Assembly: GCA_025454955.1 (NCBI GenBank)
Contig: JALONL010000031.1
Location: 1-64,000 of the forward strand
Source: Bacteroidia bacterium
GTDB lineage: Bacteria; Bacteroidota; Bacteroidia; Palsa-965
Reading direction: 5' to 3'
DNA: 64,000 nucleotides
Position 1 is the stretch's first letter. The number at the start of each line of letters is the position of its first letter. Shown here in pieces: positions 34,385 to 45,200 of the stretch. The position numbers and the translations under genes were made by a program. Below the pieces are notes generated by a model. It worked only from the letters and a program-made list of their open reading frames with translations, was not told where the DNA came from and ran no database searches.

Positions 34385-37300
34385 TTACCCGCCATTTCTG
34401 GCCTGTGTTACCGAAATGCGTTTGCCGTTTTTCCAGGCCACCACAAACGCATCGGCAATGCCTTTCTGCACACATTCTTCGCGTATGGCTGCGGCGGCTT
34501 CGTAGGTGTTTACGGGCGATGTCATGAATACCGTGTAACCGTTGTCGGGATTTACGTAGTGGCGCACACCACGACCGGCAAATTGCAGGAAGCTGTTGGC
34601 CACACTCACGGGCACTTTTTCGCGGAATGCGCCGAGTTGTACGGTGTACACAATGCCGCTGTCGCTCACCGGCGCCGAGCTGCTTACTGCCGTACTGAAA
34701 GGCACCGATGCCGCGGCGGTTGATTGTACAGGGGGCGCGGGCGTTTGCTGCGTCTGGGTTTGCGGTGCGGCAGGTGTGTTGTTTCCGCCTGCAGGCACTG
34801 TGCCCTGCGCTTCAAGCTGACGGGCTTCGGCAAGCGATATGCGGCGGCCGTTGTAGTATGCTGTTACAAACGCGTCGCTTATGCCGGTGGTTACGATAGA
34901 GTTTTTGGCACTCACGGCGGCACTTACATTGTTATATACTCCGGCCGAGTAGCGAATGTTGCCGTTGGGCATGCGCTCTGCATTGAGTCCGTTGAGGTTG
35001 TAGAGCCGCGATGCGGGTACGGGTTGCGAAAACACGCCTACCTGTACGGTGTAGAACAAGCCGTTTACTGCGGTTACGTCGCGGGCGGGTGCAGCGGCGG
35101 GAGCCGGGCCGGGGGTGCCGGCTGCAGAGCCGGAAGTGTTTGCTGTAGAGCCAGAGGTACCTGCTGTGGAGCCTTGAGTACCTGCTGTGGAGCCTTGAGT
35201 ACCTGCTGTGGAGCCCTGAGTACCTGCTGTGTTGGTGTTTCCTGCCGTACCACGCGAACCGGCTGCATCGGCCAGCACTTCGGCTGATACGTTTTCGCCG
35301 CTCAGGCGCAGGGCTTCGGCAAGGGTGATGCGTTTGCCGTTGTAGAATGCCACCACAAACGCATCACGGTAACCGAGGTTACGGATTTGCTGTTTAGCAG
35401 TGTTGGCCACCGTAAATTGGGTAAAGAGTCCGGCCATGTAGCGGGTTAAGCCCTGCGGAGTGGTTTCGCCGGTAAGCGGACTGAACCCATCGAAAGTACC
35501 GGCGGGAATGGGATTGCGGAAAGCACCCACCTGCACTTTAAACACCAACCCTTCGGGCAGCGGCGGGTTTATGGGAATCGAGGCCGGATTGTTGCGTATG
35601 CCGGAACTGATGCGGAAACCTTCGGTAGCGGGAACTGTGGTGGTTGTATTATTCGGGGTGTTAGCGGTTCCGGGATTGGTTGCGGCAGTATTATTTCCCG
35701 AAGAATTATTTCCTGAATTATTATCTCCGGAAGAATTATTTCCACCAGAATTATTATTTCCCGAATTAGAAGCGGTGCGCGCATCGCCGCCTGAATTGTT
35801 TCCGCTGGTGGTGTTTCCGTTGTTGTTGGAACCAGAATTATTTTCGGTATTGCTTGGGTCAGAAGCCGTAAGCGAAGGCAGTTCGGGATTGCCAATGTTT
35901 TCGGCTTTGGTTACGGCTTTAATTTGTTCGTAGCTGGTTTTGTCCACTTCCTGCAAAAACAGTTCGGCTTCGTTTCGTTTGGCGCGTGCCGAAGCGTCGG
36001 TATTGTCGGCAAGTTCGTTTACCGAATCGCGTTTGGCGAAATCTTCTTTGGCGAGTTGGTTTTCGCGCGAGGCCTGATCGAAATACTGCTGGCGTTTTAC
36101 GGCATCATTTTCGTTCGAGGCCAAATCCACAAACCGTTGTGCTTCGGCCACATGCGCATTGCCCGATGCTTCGTACTTGGAAGCCTGGCGGCGTTGCGAG
36201 GCGGTTTCCACAGCGGCTTCGTCGGCTTCGGTGGCCAGTTCGGTGTAGCTCTGGTAGGCGGGGCTGTTGCGCACCACTTCCAGTTCATCGGCTTTAAACG
36301 GCTCGCCGGTTGCGGGATTTATTACCACACCCACAATCTTGGGATCGCCGGTATCGGTTATGCCGGGCTGATTGTTGCCTGAGTTGGTATTTTGTGTGGT
36401 GTTTTCAGTGTTCGTATTATTCTCTGCCGAAGTATTGTTTTGTGTGGTATTATTTGCAGTGTTTTCGGCAGTGGTTTGCTGGTTTTGTGCTTCGAGTTCC
36501 TGTGCGCGGGTTACGGCTGTGGCGGCCTGTGTCTGGCGTTTGTCGAGTTCGCTTTGCAGTGCGGCAATGTCGTCGTTAAGTGCTTTGCGCTGGCTGGCGT
36601 TGGCATTTTTAAGTTCGGTTTGTTTGGCCACAATGGCGCTGTCTAAGGCACCGGCCCAGTTGTCGTAAATTTCTGCTTCGCGGCGGGCGCGGGCGGCGGG
36701 GTCGGAAACAGCTTGTGTTTGCTGAAGCTGCGCGGCGTAAGGCTCACCGAGTTTGGCCTCGGGCGTTCCGGCTGCAGCGCTGTTTTCGGGCTGAATGGCG
36801 GTGTTGTTTTGCTGCGACTGATTTTCTGCCGTAGTGTTTTCAGTAGTTTGCTGGTTGTTTCCGTTTTGCTGGTTGGCGGTTACAGCCTGCGATTCGAGTT
36901 GCTGTGCTTTGGTAGTGGCCGCCGCGGCCTGCGACTGGCGTGTATCCAATTCTTTTTGCAGCGCATCTATTTCTGTTTTCAGCGCTGCGCGTTCGGTAGC
37001 CGATGAAGACTCATTCAGCTTCTCCTGTTTCTCTGTAATGGTATTGTCCAGCTGTTCGGCCCACTGATCGTAAATTTCTGCTTCGCGGCGGGCGCGGGCG
37101 GCGGGGTCTGAAATGGTTTCGGCCTGTGTAAGTTGGGGGTTGTAGTTGCCGGCAATTTGCGCCACGGCAGGGTTTGAAGTTTCGGTGCCGGAGTTTTGGG
37201 TGGTGTTTTCGCTGTTGGTATTTTCAGTACTGTTATTTTGGTTGCCCTGATTTTGTGTATTGCCGTTTTGCGAATTGGAAGCCGTGCTTTGCGATTCGAG

Positions 37301-40300
37301 TTGCTGCGCTTTGGTAGTGGCGGAGGCAGCCTGCGACTGGCGCGTATCCAATTCTTTTTGCAGCGCATCAATTTCTGTTTTCAGTGCAGCGCGTTCGGTG
37401 GCCGATGAAGACTCATTGAGTTTCTCCTGTTTCTCAGTAATGGTATTGTCCAACTGTTCGGCCCACTGATCGTAAATCTCGGCTTCGCGGCGAGCGCGGG
37501 CGGCGGGGTCTGAAATGGTTCCGGCCTGTGTAAGTTGGGTGTTGTAGTTGCCGGCAATTTGCGCCACGGCAGGGTTTGAAGTTTCGGTGCCGGAGTTTTG
37601 GGTGGTGTTTTCGCTACTGGTATTTTCAGTACTGTTATTTTGATTGCCCTGATTCTGTGTATTGCCATTTTGCGCATTGGAAGCCACGGCAGCTGTAATT
37701 CCGGCGGCCTCGAAGCGTTGCAGGGCCTGTTGTTGTTTGAGCAGGGCCTGTTGTTCGTGTTCGGCGGCGGCGTTCAGGTTTTCGGTGCGGGTGTAGGGGT
37801 CGTTGGCGGCGGCGGCGGCGGCTTTGCGTTCGGCGGCGGCCTGTTGCATGAGTTGTGAGGCTTCGTCGGCGAGTAATGCGGCGGTTTCGGCCTGTGTGTT
37901 GTTGCTTCCTGCGGCGGCATTTTTCAATGCATCAATGCGGGCGGAGTTGTCGGTAAACTGTGTGTTGTTTGCCTGGCCGAGTTGCTGTGCGGCTTCGGTT
38001 TCCCTGTTCCAGAGTTCGCGCTGCACGGCGGTGGCTTCGCGCTGGAGGCGGTCGCGTTCGGCACCGGCGGGGGCATTGGTGGCAGCGGTGTTGAGCGAGT
38101 CGCGCGTGGCGCGAAGGTTGGCGGCTTCGGCCAGTGTGGTATTGCGCGCCTGCATTTGCTGCTGTGCCTGTGTGTTGCTCAGCTTCACTTCGGTGGGCGC
38201 GGGCTGCGTGTTGTTGCCGGCTTCCGAAGCGATGTTCTGGTTTTGCGCATTGGCAATGGCTTCGGCAGCGGCCTGGGTTACTTTTTCGGCCTGTTCGCGT
38301 TTGGCATTGGCCTGTGTGCGCAGTGCGGCGGCGGTGGCCAGGTTTTGTTCTTTTTGTTCGGGCTTGCGCTGTGCGGCGGCTTGTTTTTCAAACTTGTCGG
38401 CCTCTTTGTCGAGTGCGGCGGCCCAGTCGTTGTAAAGTTGTGCTTCGTTTTCGGCCCTTTCCGACGAGGTTTGGCCGGGCACATTCTGCAGCTGTGTGCC
38501 GAATGAGTTGTCGATGGGCGAGGCCGCAGTTTGCACGGCAGCCTGCACATTGCGGGCATTGCCCAGTTCTTTTTCGTGCTGCGCGGTGGCCTGCTGCACG
38601 GTTTTCAGTTCTTTCTCCAACTGCTCTGCTTCCTTCACCAATGCGGCTTTGGCGGTTTTGTCGGATTCGGTGCTGGCTGCTTCGCGTTTTTCGGCAATGG
38701 CAGTTTTCAGTTCTTCGCTGCGTTTGCTGTCGAGTTCCAGTTTACGTGCAGCGGCGGCCTGCGCATCGGGCATTTCAGCGGCTGCTTTTAGCGCGTCGTT
38801 GTATTGCTGCGCCAGTTCGGCCTGCGTGGGCTGGTCGGTTTGTGTGGAATTGTTGCCACCCGGGTTGTTTTCCGCAGTCTGATTTTCTGCTGTTTGATTT
38901 TCGCTGTTTGAATTGTTGGCCGTGGTATTTTCCGCAACAGTATCATTACCGTTTTGCGGCGGCGTATTTGCACTTTTAATTGCCAGCGATGTGCCCTGCG
39001 TTTCGGTAACCGTGCGTTCGTAGTTTCGCACATCGGCCATGAGTTGTTCGCGGGTGGTGGCATCGGGAGCCGAAACCGAGTAGTTGTCGTTTTGCGACTG
39101 TGAATTGGTTTGGCTGGCACCGGCCAGTTGCTGCGAGGCAATATTGCTTTCGTTGTTCAGTTTTTCGGCGCGGGCCTGTGCTTTATTCAGGTCATCGTTA
39201 AGCAGGGCCATATCTTCGTCAATGCTTTGCGCCTGCTCTTCGAGTCCTTTTCTGATGTCTTTGTCGCGCTCGTTTTTGGCATCAGCGCGCAGTTTATCGG
39301 CCTGTGCTTTTTGTACGGCAATTTCTTCTTTGAGGTCGTTTACCTGCTGCGTGGCTTTTTCGGCCTCGGCGCGTTTGTTGTCGGCATTGTTTTGCAGGTT
39401 GCTCAGCGTGGCGTCGGCTTCCGAGCGGGTTTCGGAAAGCAGTTCGAGTTGCTGCTGTTCTTTTTCGAGTTTTTCAATTTCGCCGGGCTTTTTCGATTTC
39501 ACGGCGGCATCAAGCTGCGAGGCGTATTGCTGAGCCAGATCGGCTTCGCGCTGTTTTACATCGGCATCGCGGCCAATGGCTTCGGCCTGCGAGGCGGCGG
39601 CCACGGTTTGAATGCTCAGGGCATTGGCTTCGGTTTGCAGGCGGCTGGCTTCGGCGGTGTTTCCGGCAGTTTTGGCGGCATCGGCCTCGCGTTGTTTCTC
39701 GCGCGTAAGCTGGTTGAGTTCGGAGGCATAGGCCATAGCCTTGTCGGCCTGTTGCTTTTTCTCGGCGGCTTCGGTTTTGGCCGTGGTGGCATCCTGATAG
39801 GCAATGTTTACCAGTTCGGTATTGGTTACCGGTTTGCTTTGAGTATTGTCGTTGTTGCCTCCGGGGTTGTTTTCGCTTTGCGTGTTGTTCTGGGTGTTGT
39901 TGTTCTGGCCCGATGAAGCCACTGGATCGTTACCCGAATTTTGCTGTGCGCTAAGGTCGGTGGCTTCGCGGGCCTGAGTGGCGTTTACATCGAGTTTGGC
40001 TTTATCACGCAAAAAATCGGGCGAAAGACCGGCCGTATCATCATCAAAATAAGTAATCACAAACAACTCCATCTTCCCGCCCATTTCCTTGTAGCCTATT
40101 TCCTGCCTCACCGGTTTTATCTGGTATTGTGGCGGAACAAGTACAAGCTCGTCCTGCGTTTCCATACCGTTCTTTTCCACGGTAAACTGAAACTTGCCTC
40201 CGTTGGGCAAATTGAGCAGGTAATCGCCGGTTTGGTCGTTGCTCTTGAAAATGCCCACCATTTCATCTGTTTCCAGATTTTTCACAATAATGCGCGCCGA

Positions 40301-41425
40301 GCGGCTGGGCTGATCCTGCATGGCCAGGAAATTTCCTTTAATGAGGCAGTACTCTACCGGCTTGCGTTCTATGCTTACGTGGTAAACGGTCATTTGCCCG
40401 TCGGGACTGTTACGCGCCGAGGCGAAATAGGCAGTTTTCTCTTCAAAATCGGTGATGTAGAGAATATCATCGTCGGGGGTGTTAATGGCAAAATCGAGGT
40501 TTACCGGTTTCAGCCAGGTGTTGGTTTCCTCGTTCAGTTCGGAGCGGAAAATATCGTAACCGCCCATGCTGCTGTGTCCTTTGGAGGAGAAATACAGCAC
40601 TTTTCCGTTGGGATGAAGGAAGGGATAATCTTCGTCGTATTCGGTGTTAATCGGGTAACCTACATTTTGCGGTTTGCTCCAGGTGCCGTTGGGCAGTTTG
40701 CGCACCACATAAATATCTTTTCCGTTCTCTTCATTTTCCCCGTAGGAAGAATAATAGAGTTCGTTTTTTTCGCCCGAAAGGAAAATGATGGAGGTTTCCT
40801 TATTTTTTTTGTCCAGCGATGTTTTAAACTCATCGGGCTTCACAAGCAGTTGTCCGCTGTAACCGGTAAGGTCGTAGGAGCGGAAAAAATCGGCGCGCGA
40901 AAGTTCTTTTTTCTCCAGTACTTCAATATCGGTAATGGCGCGCAGCAGTTTTTTACCGGTGCGGCACATGGCAATCTGGTTGTTTACCTGAAGTTTTTCG
41001 GCTTTTCGTTCGCCGGCCAGATCGCGGTATTTCGAGTAAGCGCGTATGGCATCATCAAACCGGTAGTTGAGGTGATAGGCCCGGCCGAGGTAAAACCACA
41101 CATCGGTTTCGGCATCGGGACTTTTGGAGGCAAACTCCAGAAATTGCAGCGATTTGGCTTTATCGGCATTGCCATAAAGCATACACACGCCAAAACGGTA
41201 ATTCAGGTTTGGATCTTTGGGGTAGTTGGAAAGCAGCTGCGAGTACTTGGGCATGGCTGCCGGATAATCGCCTTTTTCGAACAGCTCGGCGGCTTCTTTT
41301 CTCAGCACCTCTTCCTGCGCACGCAGCGGTTGCACGGCCAGGCATAAAAACCCCAGCAGCATGAAAACACGCCACATTCGCCAAAGGTGCATAGACAGAA
41401 GGACAAAAGCCGTGCTCTGGTTCAT
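34385..41425 (-). CDS. Giant TPR / PD40 / coiled-coil / SPOR-repeat envelope protein
   Basis: 2346 residues. Order: a hydrophobic export signal (about 13-36; the start could be the ATG 11 codons in), TPR-like helices (about 37-155; FEKGDYPAAMPKYSQLL), a PD40 beta-propeller segment (about 220-370; WSKPQNVGYPINTEYDEDYP, SSKGHSSMGGYDIF), then about 1400 residues rich in Ala, Glu, Gln and Asn that alternate coiled coil with NNTQN/ENTTQN linkers, an NSGGNN tract (about 1885-1915), and three SPOR-like repeats (about 1950-2040, 2118-2200, 2255-2340). TPR-PD40 proteins are linked to T9SS or the outer membrane in Bacteroidota, and SPOR domains bind denuded peptidoglycan, so a periplasmic spacer is likely. 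Internal tandem duplications are annotated separately. Confidence 0.82.
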   Translation of the reverse strand: MNQSTAFVLLSMHLWRMWRVFMLLGFLCLAVQPLRAQEEVLRKEAAELFEKGDYPAAMPKYSQLLSNYPKDPNLNYRFGVCMLYGNADKAKSLQFLEFASKSPDAETDVWFYLGRAYHLNYRFDDAIRAYSKYRDLAGERKAEKLQVNNQIAMCRTGKKLLRAITDIEVLEKKELSRADFFRSYDLTGYSGQLLVKPDEFKTSLDKKNKETSIIFLSGEKNELYYSSYGENEENGKDIYVVRKLPNGTWSKPQNVGYPINTEYDEDYPFLHPNGKVLYFSSKGHSSMGGYDIFRSELNEETNTWLKPVNLDFAINTPDDDILYITDFEEKTAYFASARNSPDGQMTVYHVSIERKPVEYCLIKGNFLAMQDQPSRSARIIVKNLETDEMVGIFKSNDQTGDYLLNLPNGGKFQFTVEKNGMETQDELVLVPPQYQIKPVRQEIGYKEMGGKMELFVITYFDDDTAGLSPDFLRDKAKLDVNATQAREATDLSAQQNSGNDPVASSGQNNNTQNNTQSENNPGGNNDNTQSKPVTNTELVNIAYQDATTAKTEAAEKKQQADKAMAYASELNQLTREKQREADAAKTAGNTAEASRLQTEANALSIQTVAAASQAEAIGRDADVKQREADLAQQYASQLDAAVKSKKPGEIEKLEKEQQQLELLSETRSEADATLSNLQNNADNKRAEAEKATQQVNDLKEEIAVQKAQADKLRADAKNERDKDIRKGLEEQAQSIDEDMALLNDDLNKAQARAEKLNNESNIASQQLAGASQTNSQSQNDNYSVSAPDATTREQLMADVRNYERTVTETQGTSLAIKSANTPPQNGNDTVAENTTANNSNSENQTAENQTAENNPGGNNSTQTDQPTQAELAQQYNDALKAAAEMPDAQAAAARKLELDSKRSEELKTAIAEKREAASTESDKTAKAALVKEAEQLEKELKTVQQATAQHEKELGNARNVQAAVQTAASPIDNSFGTQLQNVPGQTSSERAENEAQLYNDWAAALDKEADKFEKQAAAQRKPEQKEQNLATAAALRTQANAKREQAEKVTQAAAEAIANAQNQNIASEAGNNTQPAPTEVKLSNTQAQQQMQARNTTLAEAANLRATRDSLNTAATNAPAGAERDRLQREATAVQRELWNRETEAAQQLGQANNTQFTDNSARIDALKNAAAGSNNTQAETAALLADEASQLMQQAAAERKAAAAAANDPYTRTENLNAAAEHEQQALLKQQQALQRFEAAGITAAVASNAQNGNTQNQGNQNNSTENTSSENTTQNSGTETSNPAVAQIAGNYNTQLTQAGTISDPAARARREAEIYDQWAEQLDNTITEKQEKLNESSSATERAALKTEIDALQKELDTRQSQAASATTKAQQLESQSTASNSQNGNTQNQGNQNNSTENTNSENTTQNSGTETSNPAVAQIAGNYNPQLTQAETISDPAARARREAEIYDQWAEQLDNTITEKQEKLNESSSATERAALKTEIDALQKELDTRQSQAAAATTKAQQLESQAVTANQQNGNNQQTTENTTAENQSQQNNTAIQPENSAAAGTPEAKLGEPYAAQLQQTQAVSDPAARARREAEIYDNWAGALDSAIVAKQTELKNANASQRKALNDDIAALQSELDKRQTQAATAVTRAQELEAQNQQTTAENTANNTTQNNTSAENNTNTENTTQNTNSGNNQPGITDTGDPKIVGVVINPATGEPFKADELEVVRNSPAYQSYTELATEADEAAVETASQRRQASKYEASGNAHVAEAQRFVDLASNENDAVKRQQYFDQASRENQLAKEDFAKRDSVNELADNTDASARAKRNEAELFLQEVDKTSYEQIKAVTKAENIGNPELPSLTASDPSNTENNSGSNNNGNTTSGNNSGGDARTASNSGNNNSGGNNSSGDNNSGNNSSGNNTAATNPGTANTPNNTTTTVPATEGFRISSGIRNNPASIPINPPLPEGLVFKVQVGAFRNPIPAGTFDGFSPLTGETTPQGLTRYMAGLFTQFTVANTAKQQIRNLGYRDAFVVAFYNGKRITLAEALRLSGENVSAEVLADAAGSRGTAGNTNTAGTQGSTAGTQGSTAGTQGSTAGTSGSTANTSGSAAGTPGPAPAAAPARDVTAVNGLFYTVQVGVFSQPVPASRLYNLNGLNAERMPNGNIRYSAGVYNNVSAAVSAKNSIVTTGISDAFVTAYYNGRRISLAEARQLEAQGTVPAGGNNTPAAPQTQTQQTPAPPVQSTAAASVPFSTAVSSSAPVSDSGIVYTVQLGAFREKVPVSVANSFLQFAGRGVRHYVNPDNGYTVFMTSPVNTYEAAAAIREECVQKGIADAFVVAWKNGKRISVTQARNGG
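35119..35232 (-). repeat. 21-bp coding minisatellite in the SPOR linker
   Basis: Three identical 21-bp units (35161-35181, 35182-35202, 35203-35223) flanked by decayed copies encode AGTQGST-type heptapeptides between the first and second SPOR-like repeats. The unit length is a multiple of three, so copy-number change keeps the frame. Confidence 0.8.
36889..37692 (-). repeat. Two nearly identical 402-bp tandem units in the coiled-coil region
   Basis: Two head-to-tail copies of about 402 bp (134 residues) differ at few positions. Each encodes an ENTTQNSGTETSNPAVAQI linker, a DPAARARREAEIYDQWAEQL helix and an ALKTEIDALQKELDTRQSQA helix. More diverged relatives of the unit lie on both sides (near 36480-36888 and 38400-38520), so the whole region grew by duplication, the last event being recent. 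Confidence 0.8.
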
Positions 41426-41536
41426 TAGGGTTGGTTACACATCAACTTTTGTACCTTAAAACAAAGTTAACGTTTTCAACGGTTAAGAGATGCTGCAAAA
41501 TACCTAATTCCACATATTCCGTGTAATTATCGCGCA

Positions 41537-41565
41537 ACGAAAAACTGCCGGTAAAACCGGCAGTT
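41537..41565 (-). terminator. Terminator of the prmA-plsY operon
   Basis: AACTGCCGGT and ACCGGCAGTT form a perfect 10-bp stem with a 3-nt loop, followed on the minus strand by TTTCGTTG. It lies about 45 nt after the plsY stop. Confidence 0.7.
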
Positions 41566-41608
41566 ACTATTCATGAATATGAAATGAATGGGTAAGCAGT
41601 GGAAACAG

Positions 41609-42277
41609 TTACCTGTTCACACTTTGCAGGGCAGGCTTTTGTTCCTTACTGCGTTTGATGAGCTTAATTTTCGATTCCTGACGGCGCAGCAAACGCTCAA
41701 TGTTTTTCTGGTGTGTAATGAGAATAAGTATAGCCACCAGCACCGAGAAAATAACCAGCGAAGGCACCACCTGTCCGCCAAAAACAAAAATTACAAACAG
41801 CGGAAAAGATACACCTGCCGAAATAGAGCCAAGCGACACATAATTGAAGGCCAGAAACACCAGCAGAAAAACGCCCGAAGCCAGCAAACAGGCACCCGGA
41901 TGCACGGCCAGCACCACGCCAAACATGGTGGCAATTCCCTTACCGCCCCTGAAACCGGCAAACACCGGGAAAATATGCCCAAGCACCGAAGCCACGCCCA
42001 GCACAATCTGCAAATTCACAAACGGCTGTGTATCGGGAGGAGCGGTGGAAACCAGCCAGGCCATAGACACCGCCAGCCAGCCCTTGAGCATATCAATAAG
42101 CAAAACCGGAATACCGGCTTTCTTGCCCAGTACGCGAAAGGTGTTGGTGGCTCCGGCATTGCCGCTGCCAAACTCGCGTACATCAATACCGTAAAACGCT
42201 TTACCTAACCACACTGCCGTAGGAATTGAACCCAGCAGATAAGCGGCTGCGAGCGCCAGAATTGAGGTTGTTGTCAT
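41609..42277 (-). CDS. plsY: Acyl-phosphate:glycerol-3-phosphate acyltransferase PlsY
   Basis: 222-residue inner-membrane enzyme that transfers an acyl group from acyl phosphate to glycerol 3-phosphate, starting phospholipid synthesis. LLGSIPTAVWLGK (14-26) and GSGNAGATNTFRVLG (38-52) are signature PlsY motifs, and FRGGKGIATMFGV is the third. Five or so membrane segments are visible. The C-terminal basic tail (RRQESKIKLIKRSKEQ) is longer than in many homologs. It begins 6 nt after the stop of the 1512-residue gene and ends the operon. Confidence 0.94.
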   Translation of the reverse strand: MTTTSILALAAAYLLGSIPTAVWLGKAFYGIDVREFGSGNAGATNTFRVLGKKAGIPVLLIDMLKGWLAVSMAWLVSTAPPDTQPFVNLQIVLGVASVLGHIFPVFAGFRGGKGIATMFGVVLAVHPGACLLASGVFLLVFLAFNYVSLGSISAGVSFPLFVIFVFGGQVVPSLVIFSVLVAILILITHQKNIERLLRRQESKIKLIKRSKEQKPALQSVNR

Positions 42278-42283
42278 TCGTTA

Positions 42284-45200
42284 TCAGTTTCCGCTTCCTT
42301 CCGGCTCCGGGGTTTCGGCAGCGCCTTCCTCTGCCCGTTTCAGCTTCTTCATCAGCACCGAGCGGTCGTTCGAACTTCCCCCCCGGAACTGATAATTACG
42401 CTGGCCCTTTTCGCCGTCTTTTTTGCGTTTATCGTCTTTCATTTCCTTGAGGGCGGTGTTGTACGCTTCGTTGGTTGAGTACGCCGTCATGATGCCGTTC
42501 ATGTAACTGAACGTGTACCATTTGCCACCATCAAGTTCAAAATAAATCGTCAGCAGGTCGCCCGACTTTTTACGTTCGAGCATAAACGTGCCGGGCACAA
42601 ATTTATTAATTTGAGTCTTACCTATACTACCCAATCCCAATTTACCGGTAGAAATATACGACCGGGTCTTCTGGTTCCAGGTCAGTTGCAGGTCGGTAAA
42701 GAAGAAGGTGTATTTAAGTTCGTCGGGGAATTTCTTGTATTGGCCGTATAATTTAAGCTGTGTAACGTACTTATCGGCCTTTTCCTTGCCAATCATTTCG
42801 GTAAGGGCACGCTCAAAGGTGGGGCGGGCCACTTCGCAGGGGGCCAGGCTGGTGGAAGCATTTACATCCTCAATCAGCTTGTCGAGCAAACCGTCGTCGA
42901 AGAAAAAGTCAACCGCCACCACCAGATCGAAGGTGGTTACCTGCGTAACTGTGTTGTGCGTGGCATTGCCTACGGGTAAAAGCATTACCTGCCCCAGATC
43001 GGCACCCAGGTTCATTTTCCCCTCGCCGTAAATCAGGCAGGTTTTGGTGCTGAAACTGATGTAATTGCCCGGCAGCGACCGTTCTATGAGTTTTTCCTTG
43101 TTCGAAATGCGATACTCGCGCGCATTCTTGTCGAAATACAGGAAGCCGTCGGCAGTTACCACGTTCACATCCGTGCGCAGCTTCTTGGGCGAAAGGAAAG
43201 CCCCGTACACGTGCGTCGAATCGAGTGTGCTCATAATACCGGCCATAATCTGGTTCCCTTTGTCGTCGGTGGGCTCAAGCGGAATGGGAATGTAAATCTG
43301 GGTCGGATTAATTTCGCCCCTGAACCTGAGTTTGCGTTTGCCAATGGCACAGTCGTGTACAAGCTGTGTCGAGCCGTCGAACGTAAGGAACTGGTCGCTG
43401 GCCGCCAGAATTACATTGCCCGTGTAGGAATACGCCGGACTGAGCATGAATTTCGACGAATCGGCAATTGTTCCCTCGCCAAAGGTCTGGCCGGCGGTAT
43501 CGGGAGCAATTTTATCGAAATGGATAATCTGTTCCATCTTCAGTTCGTCGATATACGCATAATCGCCGGTGGCTTTGTAGGAACGGCGCGAGTACACGTC
43601 GATATTGCAGTTGAAGAGTTTGTAGTAATTGGTAACCACGTTGGCTTCAATTTTGGCGTTTTCCAGGCGGCGCATTACGGCATTTTTTTCAATGGTCACG
43701 TTACCGCTGTCGGGAATAAGGCGGGCATCGGCCACCAGAATTTCTTTTACCTGTTTGGCGTAAATCACATAGTTTTTCAGGTCGTACTTGGCCCGTGGTG
43801 CTCGGAAACGCAGCGAGTCCTGGCGCGGGTGCATGGAAATAAACTCAGGCCCTTCGAGGTCTATCTTGTCGGCCGCCGCAGTTTTTTGTCCCTGCTGTGC
43901 CCCGTTCAGTTCTATTTCGGCCTTGTCCATGTACCATTTAAAATTGTCCATGTAACACATGTACTGGTTCACGGGGAAGGTTACGATGGAGCCTTTGCCA
44001 TTGGCTTTAAAATCGCCTTCGCGTTTGTCGAAATCAATGTGTGCATTTACGTTTACCGTGGAAAAAGCCAGTCCTGCTATTTCAAACGCCTTCAGCCTGA
44101 AATCGCCCGTATCGGCATCCACAATATGGTGCTTGAAAAGCATGTTTTTCGAATCCATTTCGGCATTGGAAAACGAAAGAGTGCCTTTGGCGCGCAGGTC
44201 TTTGGGTGTAAGCGTAAGTGTGCCTTTATGCTGTCCGCGGCCGTTAAATACGGTAAACAACGAATCTTTGTTCGTTATCTGCATATAATCCTTCTTTGGC
44301 ATCCAGTGTATATAATCATTCACGGAGGTCACGGGCGGATACTCGGTTTTTCCGCTGCCCTTCTGCTCCTCAATTACAAACGACTGTGCCGTGCCGTTCA
44401 TCGAATCAGGAAAGAATACAAAGTCTTTTGAAATGCTGGTGGAGGTAATATATTTTATCTCTCCGTTTCCTCTCAACCCCCGGTTACTCAGGTTAATGGT
44501 ATTGGTAAATTTGGCTTTGCCGCCATACAGCGGATAACCGCCCGGGGGCGATTGTTTTACAAAACCCAGCGAGTAATCGGGCATTACCCCAATAGAATCG
44601 CGCACTTCGGGCAAAATACCCGCTGTTTGAAGCACACCGCCAAATCTTAATCCGGCCGTGGTAAAGTTGTCGAGACTGTCAATCGTAAACGGATCTATCT
44701 TGAAATAGAACCTGTCGCGGTTATACACCCCTTTCTGAATGCCCGGTTTGTCGTAATACACAAACGAAGGTTTTTCGCTCGTGAAAATCGGATAGCGGGC
44801 AAAATCCTTCGACTTGATTCCCGACCGGTTGCCCGGGTTATCAATTTTCAGTGTGCCGTTCATGTTTTCGATTACGCTTCGCAGTTTTTCCTGCTTAAAT
44901 CCGCCGCGCGGGTCGCGCGGGTCACGCTCTTTTCCGTCCACATAAATCCGCACCGAATCCACGTTGGTCAGGTTCAGCTGAAACATCTCGTAATCGAAAG
45001 TAAACAGCCTTCCGTAGTAATCGAAACGACCGGCCATGATAGAACCTTCGAACGAGAAATTCCGGTTCTTTTTCAGCACAATCATGTCTTTATCCGGAAA
45101 CACCACCACGTTCTGCGAATCGCTCAGGGCAATTTCTTTCACCCCAAAAAGAGTGAGGTCGTAGTTAAGCAAATTGAGTTTTCCGTTTTGAGCACCGCTG

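Noticed and set aside
35119..35232. CRISPR-like tandem repeats
   Set aside because: The 21-bp units are contiguous without spacers and encode a heptapeptide linker inside a protein.
39941..41347. 468-codon open frame on the plus strand
   Set aside because: Antisense to the TPR and PD40 part of the 2346-residue protein, whose domains are recognisable; this frame has none.
43211..44431. 406-codon open frame on the plus strand
   Set aside because: Shadow of the 1512-residue gene; composition is that of a complementary frame and no family is seen.
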